From Streptococcus mitis (lineage in GTDB: Bacteria > Bacillota > Bacilli > Lactobacillales > Streptococcaceae), in NCBI RefSeq assembly GCF_009496155.1, contig NZ_WIJP01000015.1, positions 1 through 64,000 of the forward strand: a DNA stretch of 64,000 nt. The letters run 5' to 3'. A program made the translations under genes and the position numbers. Below, piece by piece: positions 39,217-46,286 of the stretch; the first letter of the stretch is position 1; every line of letters starts with the position of its first letter. The notes beneath the pieces were generated by a model. That model was given only the letters and a program-made list of their open reading frames with translations, searched no databases and was not told the origin of the DNA.

Positions 39217-39828
39217 TTATAAATAATATAAGAGTGGCAAACTGTTGTAAAACATATGGACTAGAGTAGAAACCCACAAATTTTGGCTCTTTTTATAGGC
39301 AAAGCCCAGCAACAAGCCCCCGAAAAGATAATAGCAAAACGAAGGAATATCATAAGGTTCATGCAGGAAAGAAAAGAGAGAGGAAGTCAGTACAAGCCCC
39401 AGCCAAGAATTATCAAAAACTGCACCTTGAAGAAGCCCTCTAAACATGAATTCCTCCTGTATAGGTGCCAAAACTGTAGCACTAACAATAAAAGAAAGCG
39501 AAAGTCCTTTACTAGCTTCCTCAAGGTGTTGATCCGAAGCACCAGAAACAACTGAGAAAAAAGCATGATAGCTAATACTTACAAGCACAGTGAGAAGAAA
39601 AATTCCAATGAACAGCAAGAGTTGTTTCCTGCTTAACATCCCAAAAGAAATCATGTCAAACCATTTCGCATAACCAAAACTAAGGAAAAGCAAGAGACTC
39701 TTTATAATAATGAATGTGTACTGGTGTTGAAAATAATCCCCTTGATTAATGGAATAACCCGCTGCACCAACGATTGCAAATACTAAAAATCCCAAAAACA
39801 AGGCATGACATTTATTGAAAATGGCCAT
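39217..39828 (-). CDS. pncP: CPBP-family intramembrane protease, blp immunity type
   Basis: 203 residues, several membrane helices. CAAX-protease motifs EEFMFRG (motif 1) and the later FSFLHEP and VHMFYNS His motifs are intact. In pneumococcal blp loci the last gene of the region is a protein of this size next to ccrZ, and family members protect against bacteriocins. RBS GAGGAGG. The symbol is by position and similarity. Confidence 0.8.
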   Translation of the reverse strand: MAIFNKCHALFLGFLVFAIVGAAGYSINQGDYFQHQYTFIIIKSLLLFLSFGYAKWFDMISFGMLSRKQLLLFIGIFLLTVLVSISYHAFFSVVSGASDQHLEEASKGLSLSFIVSATVLAPIQEEFMFRGLLQGAVFDNSWLGLVLTSSLFSFLHEPYDIPSFCYYLFGGLLLGFAYKKSQNLWVSTLVHMFYNSLPLLYYL

Positions 39829-39858
39829 AAAACTATCCTCCTCAACAAACAGACTTCC

Positions 39859-40107
39859 CTACAAGTCATCCTTTCGCTCTAACCTTTCCAATACAAACCA
39901 TTTGAGTAACCAAAATCCGACAACATAACCAGCCCCTAAGAATATAGCCATTAAAGCTAACATGGGACTCAGGAAATAAAAGACCACCACAGATACAAAG
40001 GTTAGCACAAAAACATTAAAGGCAATGGTGTCAGAAGCCAAGACTAGAATATAGGGTGTCAACCAGTCTAAGGTTTTTGAATCTAGGAAAAATAAGCGTT
40101 TATGCAT
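39859..40107 (-). CDS. blpZ: Small membrane protein, BlpZ-like
   Basis: 82 residues with two membrane helices (about 17-38 and 41-70) and a basic C-terminal tail. In pneumococcal blp loci a protein of about this size (BlpZ/PncM) lies directly before the PncP-type protease, as here. RBS GAGGAG. It probably belongs to the immunity set; function not shown. Confidence 0.65.
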   Translation of the reverse strand: MHKRLFFLDSKTLDWLTPYILVLASDTIAFNVFVLTFVSVVVFYFLSPMLALMAIFLGAGYVVGFWLLKWFVLERLERKDDL

Positions 40108-40143
40108 GATGATCTCCTCTTGTCAGGCTCTATTACTGCAAGA

Positions 40144-40527
40144 TTAAGAAGACAGTTTGTTCTTTTTAAGTCTAACCTGACTACTAGATAATAGATACAT
40201 TAAGGCATTAAAGACAATGAAAATATGTCCATAGAATAAAATCAACCTCACATCCAAACCAAGATAAAGTTTGACCATCAAAAAGATGAGCAAAAGAATT
40301 TGAAACCATATCGTTTTTCCAAAAATAAATTTAAAACGGTTTTTAATGTCTGCCTCCTTGATTTGTACCGTCACCCCTTTATTGGTAAGAAGAAAAACTC
40401 CTGCTTCAAACAAGCCACTGTAGAGAACCAGCCACCCAATCGATACATTAGAGATTTGTAAAAATGTCCCTAAAAGAATATTCAACATACTGCTCAAGAA
40501 AATAACAAGAAATAATCTGTATTTCAT
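40144..40527 (-). CDS. Four-helix membrane protein of the blp region
   Basis: 127 residues from ATG 40527; the first in-frame ATG contains the RBS GGAGG. Four hydrophobic segments and a basic C-terminal end (KKNKLSS). No catalytic motif. Likely an immunity or accessory protein of the bacteriocin locus, co-transcribed with BlpZ-like and the protease. Confidence 0.6.
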   Translation of the reverse strand: MKYRLFLVIFLSSMLNILLGTFLQISNVSIGWLVLYSGLFEAGVFLLTNKGVTVQIKEADIKNRFKFIFGKTIWFQILLLIFLMVKLYLGLDVRLILFYGHIFIVFNALMYLLSSSQVRLKKNKLSS

Positions 40528-40609
40528 ATTAAATACCTCCATTCATTTATTTCACGAACTTTTTAATAGAGTCTTCTACTCAAATATCCTGATAAAAGAG
40601 GAAAGAAAG

Positions 40610-40804
40610 CTACTTTTTATAATACTTCAAACCCCAAATGAGTAGAAGCATGATAATCAAGCAGAGAATAGCACCAATGTAGGCAATCAATTGCTGATAG
40701 AATTCTCCTGCTGTAATACCTCTATACAAACAGATAATAGACATAAAGCCTGTCAAGCCGATATACATAAGTTGATTGGTTCTAGGACTAACCAAACCAT
40801 CATT
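40610..40804 (-). pseudogene. 5'-truncated copy of the blp immunity paralogue
   Basis: The last 60 codons (LVSPRTNQLMYIGLTGFMSI to LLLIWGLKYYKK) equal the C-terminal part of the intact copies at 41157, 42293 and 43863, with only a few changes. The first 73 codons are gone; the join to unrelated sequence is near 40800, inside the end of the 59-residue ORF. No start codon with an RBS remains. Confidence 0.85.
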
Positions 40805-40979
40805 TACTTATATTTAAGAGTATCTCTTTTATGTTAGTGTATGTTAACACTAAAAAACAAGTTAGGCCAATAATATTTAAAATGAACAATAACGGGGTTA
40901 AGTCTCTAAAAAAATTATCTACTGACACTACAAGAAATACTATACATATTATAGTCGAAACTATCTTTTTCTTATCCAT
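40800..40979 (-). CDS. Novel small membrane protein (59 aa) behind a BlpR-type promoter
   Basis: ATG 40977-40979, RBS AAAGGAG, TGA at 40800. The product starts MDKKKIVSTIICIVFLVVS and has two hydrophobic helices split by NFFRDLTP. Its promoter at 41073-41139 carries both direct repeats and a good -10. It resembles the tiny membrane proteins used as immunity factors. The stop codon overlaps the truncated paralogue. Confidence 0.6.
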   Translation of the reverse strand: MDKKKIVSTIICIVFLVVSVDNFFRDLTPLLFILNIIGLTCFLVLTYTNIKEILLNISK

Positions 40980-41072
40980 AATTATTTACTCCTTTCCTAA
41001 CAAATCCAGCTTATCAATCAAGAGCGATTTTTAACATAATGTAGCAGCAACCTTTGCAACTTTGACAATTTC

Positions 41073-41139
41073 AGTATAGCACTATTTGTTAAAATTTTTC
41101 ATCCAAATCTTGAATTGTCATCGAGATATCTTAAATTGC
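41073..41139 (-). promoter_or_regulatory. BlpR-type promoter P1
   Basis: Minus strand repeats GCAATTTAAG (41130-41139) and ACAATTCAAG (41109-41118), 21 bp apart, then 30 bp to -10 TATACT (41073-41078). The arrangement fits LytTR-type regulators such as BlpR/ComE. Confidence 0.8.
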
Positions 41140-41156
41140 AAAAACTTCATTAGCCC

Positions 41157-41561
41157 CTACTTTTTATAATACTTCAAACCCCAAATGAGTAGAAGCATGA
41201 TAAGCAAGCAGAGAATAGCGCCAATATAGGCAATTAATTGCTGATAGAATTCTCCTGCTGTGATCCCTCTATACAAACAAATGATAGACATAAAACCTGT
41301 CAAACCAATGAACATAAGTTGATTGGTTCTAGGACTAACTAAATCATCATCTTCAAACTCTCTTATCCTCATTTCCCTAGTGAGGTAAACAGTGACCAAA
41401 ATAGAAGCCAAGTTAATAACCACTAAAAGAAATTGGAGGACTAAGGAAAAATTTAAAAACTGACGAGATAGAAATAGATAAGTAGAGACAAGTAAGGGCA
41501 ACTGACCTAGGAACAATCTCGCAAGAAAGATGTTCCGTTTTTTAAAAAATATTTTTTTCAT
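41157..41561 (-). CDS. blp immunity-like membrane protein, copy 1
   Basis: 134 residues from ATG 41561, matching the start of the paralogues; a longer frame to 41597 lacks support. Four hydrophobic segments: residues 8-30, 35-53, 80-98 and 108-128, ending KYYKK. Over 90% identical to the copies at 42293 and 43863. Follows the PGDYG-like ORF by 28 bp. Such families protect producers from class IIb bacteriocins; direct evidence is lacking. Confidence 0.7.
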   Translation of the reverse strand: MKKIFFKKRNIFLARLFLGQLPLLVSTYLFLSRQFLNFSLVLQFLLVVINLASILVTVYLTREMRIREFEDDDLVSPRTNQLMFIGLTGFMSIICLYRGITAGEFYQQLIAYIGAILCLLIMLLLIWGLKYYKK

Positions 41562-41589
41562 AGCTTTCTCAATTACAATTAAATGATAT

Positions 41590-41910
41590 CTAATCATTTT
41601 CTAAAATTTGATAACTTTTGTGAAATGTTTTAGCAGAAACAACTCTATGATTGGTGATATCTATATAATCACCTGGATAACCAAGAACATACATTCCATA
41701 ACCAGCAAATCCTCCTCCAACTGTTCCAACTAGACCAAACTTGATATTCGTTGCGAGAGAAGTGTTAAGACCTGCCATTAGAATGCGCACATGATTATCC
41801 AACCAAACCATATAATTTTTTTGAAAAGCTTCCTCTACCCAACTTGGTTTAGGAGTTGCTTGACCAATTTCCCAAACATCAACAATTTGATTCCCATATT
41901 TTGCCTTCAT
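41590..41910 (-). CDS. Hypothetical protein with PGDY-type motif and glycine-rich insert
   Basis: 106 residues. The ends resemble the small PGDYG/phage-type family: PSWVEEAFQKNYMVWLDN at the N-terminal side, then YPGDYIDITNHRVVSAKTF and YQILEND at the C-terminal end. The middle (about 50-75) is glycine-rich and hydrophobic (FGLVGTVGGGFAGYGMYVLG), unlike that family. No signal peptide or double-glycine leader. It starts 14 bp after the bacteriocin stop and is co-directional, so it belongs to the blp unit. Confidence 0.55.
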   Translation of the reverse strand: MKAKYGNQIVDVWEIGQATPKPSWVEEAFQKNYMVWLDNHVRILMAGLNTSLATNIKFGLVGTVGGGFAGYGMYVLGYPGDYIDITNHRVVSAKTFHKSYQILEND

Positions 41911-41924
41911 AGCTTCAATCCTTT

Positions 41925-42137
41925 TTAAATACCATTACATGAGTTTGGAGTTCCCCCTATACCATAAGGACTACATGGTTTTGAAGGATGTATAATAGGC
42001 CACTTACCATTTAATTGATCCAAAATTGGAGACAGTGCTAGTCCACCCAATAAAACAGAAAGCATATCTCCCCAACCTCCAAAACCACCTTCAACGCAAG
42101 CAAGCATATCAGTATCCATAATCTCAAATTGTTCCAT
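41925..42137 (-). CDS. Double-glycine-leader bacteriocin (blp type), probably decayed
   Basis: 70 codons from ATG 42135-42137. Leader MEQFEIMDTDMLACVEGG, then a mature peptide FGGWGDMLSVLLGGLALSPI onward with GxxxG spacing and two cysteines (KPCSPYGIGG, NSCNGI). The ORF begins six codons late: upstream in frame lies ATA AAT ATA AAA ACG, where blp leaders have ATG AAT ACA AAA ACG, and no Shine-Dalgarno precedes ATG 42137. The mature peptide does not match any Blp peptide I know. Confidence 0.7.
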   Translation of the reverse strand: MEQFEIMDTDMLACVEGGFGGWGDMLSVLLGGLALSPILDQLNGKWPIIHPSKPCSPYGIGGTPNSCNGI

Positions 42138-42211
42138 CGTTTTTATATTTATAACAAATACTACTTTTTTGTTTTTTTGTTTTGTTGTTTTGTTGCAACT
42201 TTTGCTAATTT

Positions 42212-42275
42212 AGTCTATCATTGTTTTTTAAAATTTTTCCAAATCTTGAATTGTCATCGAGATATCTTAAATTAC
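42212..42275 (-). promoter_or_regulatory. BlpR-type promoter P2 (altered spacing)
   Basis: Repeats GTAATTTAAG (42266-42275) and ACAATTCAAG (42245-42254), 21 bp apart, but only 27 bp to -10 TAGACT (42212-42217), against 30 bp in the other copies. Precedes the bacteriocin-like ORF. Confidence 0.65.
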
Positions 42276-42292
42276 AAAAACTTCATTAACCC

Positions 42293-42697
42293 CTACTTTT
42301 TATAATACTTCAAGCCCCAAATGAGTAGAAGCATGATGATCAAGCAGAGAATAGCGCCAATATAGGCAATTAATTGCTGATAGAATTCTCCTGCTGTTAT
42401 CCCTCTATACAAACAGATAATAGACATAAAACCTGTCAAACCAATGAACATAAGTTGATTGGTTCTAGGACTAACCAAATCATCATCTTCAAACTTTCTT
42501 ATCCTCATTTCTCTAGTGAGGTAAACAGTGACCAAAATAGAAGCCAAGTTAATAACTACTAAAAGAAATTGGAAAACTACGGAAAAATTTAAAAACTGAC
42601 GAGATAGAAACAGATAAGTAGAGACAAGTAAAGGCAACTGACCTAAGAACAATCTCGCAAGAAAGATGTTCCGTTTTTTAGCAAGAAACGTTTTCAT
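42293..42697 (-). CDS. blp immunity-like membrane protein, copy 2
   Basis: 134 residues, RBS AAAGGAG. Nearly identical to copies 1 and 3 (differences such as IRKFEDDD, LNFSVVFQF). Four membrane helices. It is the last gene of the unit with the CPBP protease at 42756. Confidence 0.72.
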   Translation of the reverse strand: MKTFLAKKRNIFLARLFLGQLPLLVSTYLFLSRQFLNFSVVFQFLLVVINLASILVTVYLTREMRIRKFEDDDLVSPRTNQLMFIGLTGFMSIICLYRGITAGEFYQQLIAYIGAILCLIIMLLLIWGLKYYKK

Positions 42698-42755
42698 TTC
42701 TTTGCTCCTTTCATATACTATCAGACAAAGAACGACACATACTCACCTGTTCAAC

Positions 42756-43424
42756 TTAAGTAGCCAGAAAAAAGAGACACGTAATAGTAGCATTCATTAA
42801 GCCATGTACAACTACACAGGAATATAGATTTCTTTGCTTTATATAAAGACAACCCAATACAAGTCCTGTCACAAGATGCTGAGAAATAATCTCTCCATCA
42901 TGAGCAAATCCAAAAAGAACAGCTGAAAGAAAAACAGCAAAAATAGGAGAATATTTTTCTAAAGTTCCTAAAATGATTCCTCTAAAAAGCATCTCCTCCA
43001 AAAGAGGTTGAGTAAAAGCAGTTGACAACCAAAATAGAACTGTATAAAAGAAACCACTAGTTTCAAAATGTTGAAAAAAACTCAAAGAACTTGTGTTATC
43101 GTGGGCTTTTCCAAGGACGGTAGTAAAAAATATAAAACTAACTACTAAAATTAGATTAGCTAGATAAGCAAAAATAATCCATCTCAATTCTACCCACTTG
43201 ATTGGTAAGCGATCTAAAGTAGTCTCATCCCCCCATCTCTTAACAAGATATACAATAATTGTTAAACATATAAAGAAAGATAAAAAGTAGACACCAACAC
43301 CGAATACTTCTCCCATCACTCCGTCATAAAATCGTCTAACAACAGATAATGGTACAACTTGAATAGCAAAAGTAAGTAAAAAGCAAGTCAGCACTTTTAT
43401 AAAGATAGAACTTATGTTTTTCAT
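42756..43424 (-). CDS. CPBP-family intramembrane protease (BlpY-like)
   Basis: 222 residues, about six helices. CAAX-protease motifs EEMLFRG, FGFAHDGE and VHGLMNA intact. It is the size and family of BlpY, a bacteriocin immunity component of pneumococcal blp loci. The ATG overlaps the stop of the 25-codon ORF (TATGA). Confidence 0.78.
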   Translation of the reverse strand: MKNISSIFIKVLTCFLLTFAIQVVPLSVVRRFYDGVMGEVFGVGVYFLSFFICLTIIVYLVKRWGDETTLDRLPIKWVELRWIIFAYLANLILVVSFIFFTTVLGKAHDNTSSLSFFQHFETSGFFYTVLFWLSTAFTQPLLEEMLFRGIILGTLEKYSPIFAVFLSAVLFGFAHDGEIISQHLVTGLVLGCLYIKQRNLYSCVVVHGLMNATITCLFFLAT

Positions 43425-43498
43425 AGTTTATCCTTTCTTGAATGTCTAGATGATTTTTTAGCATTGTCCCCTGTTTGTAGATTTGCTAAATCAATCAT
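43421..43498 (-). CDS. Tiny ORF (25 aa) coupling two blp genes
   Basis: ATG 43496-43498 with RBS AAAGGAG; TGA at 43421 overlaps the protease ATG, and its own ATG overlaps the stop of the 56-residue gene. Basic peptide MIDLANLQTGDNAKKSSRH... without a membrane helix. It may serve only to couple translation. Confidence 0.4.
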   Translation of the reverse strand: MIDLANLQTGDNAKKSSRHSRKDKL

Positions 43499-43661
43499 TT
43501 TTTCTCCTTTTGTATTTCTTATAATTAACATAACACGATATAATGGAAGTAATAATTAGCGCACCTCCAATAATAAAGTTTAATAAATCCTGATGGTCTA
43601 CAACTAAGTACAGACCAAATAAACATAGGCCAAATTGCGAACTACAGTTTTGAAATTTCAT
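43491..43661 (-). CDS. Small two-helix membrane protein of the blp region
   Basis: 56 residues from ATG 43661 (MKFQNCSSQFGLCLFGLYL). Two hydrophobic segments (8-25, 32-49), a basic end (KKYKRRKND). First gene behind promoter P3. The size and layout resemble other small Blp immunity factors; unproven. Confidence 0.55.
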   Translation of the reverse strand: MKFQNCSSQFGLCLFGLYLVVDHQDLLNFIIGGALIITSIISCYVNYKKYKRRKND

Positions 43662-43800
43662 CAAGCCCCCCATTTTATTTTACAAAATTGATATACACTT
43701 CAATCTGGTTCATACAATATACTTTATAAGTATTTACTATGAATAAAACCTGTAAGATTGATACATTTATTTTTTGTCCTGTTGCAACTTTGACAAGTTT

Positions 43801-43844
43801 AGTATTACTGTTTATTAATTTTTTTCATCCTAATCTTAAATTGC
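43801..43844 (-). promoter_or_regulatory. BlpR-type promoter P3, one repeat deleted
   Basis: Only GCAATTTAAG (43835-43844) remains. The following bases ATTAGGATG join directly to what follows the second repeat in P1, as if 21 bp were lost by recombination between repeats. -10 is AATACT (43801-43806), 28 bp away. Confidence 0.65.
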
Positions 43845-43862
43845 AAAAACTTCATTATCCAC

Positions 43863-44267
43863 TTACTTTTTATAATACTTCAAGCCCCACATGAGCAGAA
43901 GCATGATGATCAAGCAGAGAATAGCACCAATATAGGCAATTAATTGCTGATAGGATTCTCCTGCTGTGATACCTCTATACAAACAAATAATAGACATAAA
44001 ACCTGTCAAGCCAATGAACATGAGTTGATTGGTTCTAGGACTAACCAAATCATCATCTTCAAATTCCCTTATCCTCATTTCCCTAGTGAGATAAACAGTG
44101 ACCAAGATAGAAGCCAAGTTAATAACCACTAAGAGAAATTGGAAAACCAAGGAAAAATTTAAAAACTGACGAGATAGAAATAGATAAGTGGAGACAAGTA
44201 AGGGCAACTGACCTAGGAACAATCTTGCAAGAAAGATGTTCCGTTTTTTAGCAAGAAACGTTTTCAT
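43863..44267 (-). CDS. blp immunity-like membrane protein, copy 3
   Basis: 134 residues, RBS AAAGGAG. Paralogous to 41157 and 42293 (difference GESYQQ, LLLMWGL). Its ATG overlaps the stop of the 54-residue ORF upstream (AATGA), so the two are translated together behind promoter P4. Confidence 0.75.
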   Translation of the reverse strand: MKTFLAKKRNIFLARLFLGQLPLLVSTYLFLSRQFLNFSLVFQFLLVVINLASILVTVYLTREMRIREFEDDDLVSPRTNQLMFIGLTGFMSIICLYRGITAGESYQQLIAYIGAILCLIIMLLLMWGLKYYKK

Positions 44268-44428
44268 TTTTTTACTCCTTTCTTTTTAGTTAAAGCAAAA
44301 TAGATCATAGCAGCAATCACATAGGCTATGGTATAAAATAGATGATACCAAGCACTCTCCCTAAGCGGATATAGAAAGATGGACATGATCAGATACAAGA
44401 TGAAAATGACAAATATTTTTTTCTTCAT
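44264..44428 (-). CDS. Novel small membrane protein (54 aa) coupled to immunity copy 3
   Basis: ATG 44426-44428, RBS GGAGG, TGA 44264. Starts MKKKIFVIFILYLIMSIFLY, two helices, basic C-terminus LTKKKGVKK. Promoter P4 lies about 200 bp upstream, with a BOX element between the promoter and this gene. Confidence 0.6.
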   Translation of the reverse strand: MKKKIFVIFILYLIMSIFLYPLRESAWYHLFYTIAYVIAAMIYFALTKKKGVKK

Positions 44429-44458
44429 AAGATTTCCTCCTGAATGTACGCTTTATCT

Positions 44459-44609
44459 TATACTCAATGAAAATCAAAGAGCAAACTAGGAAACTAGCCA
44501 CAGGCTGCTCAAAACACCGTTTTGAGGTTGTGGATAGAACTGACGAAGTCAGTAACATATATACGGAAAGGCGAAGTTGACGCAGTTTGAAGAGATTTCG
44601 AAGAGTATT
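44459..44609 (-). repeat. BOX element (A-B-C)
   Basis: BoxA end at right (AATACTCTTCGAAATCTCT), boxB centre with ACTGACTTCGTCAGTTCTAT, boxC end at left (GATTTTCATTGAGTATA). It lies in the 5' leader of the P4 transcript. Confidence 0.93.
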
Positions 44610-44635
44610 AGTTAAGCTAGAATCTTTACACTGCC

Positions 44636-44702
44636 AGTATAGCACTCATTTTGACCTTGGATCACCCAAATCATAAATGGTCATCAAAACATCTTGAATT
44701 GT
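44636..44702 (-). promoter_or_regulatory. BlpR-type promoter P4
   Basis: Repeats ACAATTCAAG (44693-44702) and ACCATTTATG (44672-44681), 21 bp apart, 30 bp to -10 TATACT (44636-44641). Confidence 0.8.
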
Positions 44703-44709
44703 AAAAAAT

Positions 44710-44742
44710 TAAAAAAAGCAAGCATGAAAAACATACTTGCTC
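44710..44742 (-). terminator. Terminator beside P4
   Basis: AGCAAGTATG / CATGCTTGCT hairpin with TTTTTTT on the minus strand; a near-identical copy lies at 45204-45232. Confidence 0.75.
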
Positions 44743-44870
44743 TTTACACCGTATTGATATCAACTTAATTTGTAGATTTTTTATCCTGCTATCACATATC
44801 ATTTTGACAGGCGAAACAATATTAAAGAAACTCCACTGTAGATTAAACTAGCGATAAAAAATCTTTTTAT

Positions 44871-44990
44871 CTAACTAGATCTATCTTTATTCTTCTTTGG
44901 AGATTTTAAAATTTTTTCCCTAATGAAATAAGTAATAAAAGAAACAAACATACCAACAACAAAAACAATAAGAAAACTTTTGAAATCCAT
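44871..44990 (-). CDS. Small membrane peptide (39 aa) behind P5
   Basis: From ATG 44990 (MDFKSFLIVFVVGMFVSFI), RBS GGAGG; the longer frame to 45074 overlaps a bacteriocin-leader relic. One membrane helix, then basic REKILKSPKKNKDRSS. Possibly an immunity peptide. Confidence 0.5.
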   Translation of the reverse strand: MDFKSFLIVFVVGMFVSFITYFIREKILKSPKKNKDRSS

Positions 44991-45009
44991 AATTACCTCC
45001 AAGTACAGC

Positions 45010-45078
45010 TCCTCTACATACAAGCTCAATCCTTTAAGCAAGCATAATAGCCAATGGTAACATTGTTTTTGCATTCAC
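45010..45078 (-). pseudogene. Relic of a blp bacteriocin leader
   Basis: From GTG 45076-45078 (RBS AGAGG) the frame reads VNAKTMLPLAIMLA then stop, followed by GGATTGAGC. This parallels MNTKTMEQF-IMDTxMLA-xVEG with an internal loss of about 9-12 bases. It lies at the right distance behind P5. Confidence 0.45.
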
Positions 45079-45126
45079 GAGGAATACCTCTTTTTACTTT
45101 CGTCCTATTACAACTTTAATAAGTTT

Positions 45127-45193
45127 AGTATACTACTATTTTTTAAAATTTTCCATCCAAATCATAAATGGTCATCAAAACATCTTGAATTGT
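45127..45193 (-). promoter_or_regulatory. BlpR-type promoter P5
   Basis: Repeats ACAATTCAAG (45184-45193) and ACCATTTATG (45163-45172), 21 bp apart, 30 bp to -10 TATACT (45127-45132). Confidence 0.8.
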
Positions 45194-45203
45194 TAAAAAT
45201 AAA

Positions 45204-45232
45204 AAAAGCAAGCATGAAAAACATACTTGCCC
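45204..45232 (-). terminator. Terminator after the 118-residue membrane protein gene
   Basis: Same hairpin as at 44710 (AGCAAGTATG / CATGCTTGCT) with TTTTTTT tail on the minus strand. Confidence 0.8.
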
Positions 45233-45277
45233 TAGGGGAATTTAACAATGTGAAAATACATCGAAAACTATTCAGCC

Positions 45278-45634
45278 TCACTTCCGTCTGTTCTCATATA
45301 TTCTCATGATTGCAACAAGGATAGCAGCTGTCCCACTTGCCAAAGCGAGAAGGGTAATAATAATGTTGAAGATTTCAGGCGTACTACCTATTCTGTTGAT
45401 AAGACGGAGTAGAGATATAACTGTCAACTGAATCAGGAGTATGGATTCTCCTCTTATTGATGAAGTCAGTTGGTTTTCAACTGCATATAAAAAGACTGGT
45501 AGCATAACACAGGCTATAGCAATCACAAACAGGTTGCTCCCTGTTTCTTCTCCCTCGTTCACCACGGAAATCATGAGAAGATTCGATGCTATGATCAACG
45601 TAGAACAGATGATAAAAAAGGATTTCTTATTCAT
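45278..45634 (-). CDS. Four-helix membrane protein of the blp region
   Basis: 118 residues from ATG 45634 (MNKKSFFIICSTLIIASNLL), RBS GAGG; the longer frame to 45676 lacks an RBS. Four hydrophobic segments and a basic end (YENRRK). No catalytic motif. Probably an immunity or accessory protein; not recognised as a named Blp protein. No BlpR repeat directly upstream; 45677-45880 holds no gene. Confidence 0.6.
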   Translation of the reverse strand: MNKKSFFIICSTLIIASNLLMISVVNEGEETGSNLFVIAIACVMLPVFLYAVENQLTSSIRGESILLIQLTVISLLRLINRIGSTPEIFNIIITLLALASGTAAILVAIMRIYENRRK

Positions 45635-45884
45635 ATAGGATACCTCATATACTATAGTATTTTGTTTCGAACCCAAGAAATATTTTTCAAACTATTGCAA
45701 CACCATCTCGCCGTAAAGCAGTACTGTCTATAACTAGTTTCCTAGTTTTCTTCAAATACTGATTTTTTATTGAAGACAAGAATGGTAAGCTCATTAACCA
45801 TTATAGCAAAAAATAATGATAACATATATTATTTTTCGGTTTATGAATGATATTCGTTATTTTGGTAAGGAGAAAGTTCTTTGT

Positions 45885-45951
45885 TCAATTCAAGATGTTT
45901 CAATAACCATTCAAGATTTGGATGAAATGTTTTTAAAAACAGCGCTATACT
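45885..45951 (+). promoter_or_regulatory. BlpR-type promoter P6, plus strand
   Basis: Repeats TCAATTCAAG (45885-45894) and ACCATTCAAG (45906-45915), 21 bp apart, 30 bp to -10 TATACT (45946-45951). It is the only one of the central set pointing rightward. Confidence 0.82.
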
Positions 45952-46004
45952 AAACTTGTCACATTTGTAACATAGCAAGAATCTATATTCGGAGGCAAGT
46001 AATC

Positions 46005-46163
46005 ATGAAAAATAAGATTTATTACATATCCAATATTTTTTATGGAATATTACTATTTTCTATTGGATTAACATCAAAAGTATTTATTTTTAGCAGTTTA
46101 ATGTCCATAACTTTAATAACTCTATCTATAATAGGATTGTTAAAAACTAAAAATAAAAAGTAG
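46005..46163 (+). CDS. Novel small membrane protein (52 aa) behind P6
   Basis: ATG 46005, RBS GGAGG, TAG at 46161-46163. Starts MKNKIYYISNIFYGILLFSI, two helices, basic tail KTKNKK. Strong promoter P6 and a terminator at 46287 make a complete single-gene unit. It lies where blpC-blpB-blpA would be expected but shows no resemblance to BlpC (no double-glycine leader). Confidence 0.65.
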   Translation: MKNKIYYISNIFYGILLFSIGLTSKVFIFSSLMSITLITLSIIGLLKTKNKK

Positions 46164-46286
46164 ATATAGCAGAATTAGATTTCAAAAATTAGAAGCCCCT
46201 CCCGATAGTTGATGATAGAGAAAATTATTTCATACAAGCAATTTACTGTAACTCAAAACTACTTTGATTAACTATTCAACCATACA

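Noticed and set aside
44361..44645. 94-codon minus-strand ORF across the BOX element
   Set aside because: Its frame runs through the BOX repeat and out of frame over the better-supported 54-residue gene with RBS GGAGG.
46005..46163. 52-codon ORF as the BlpC pheromone gene
   Set aside because: No double-glycine leader; two membrane helices instead of a processed peptide.
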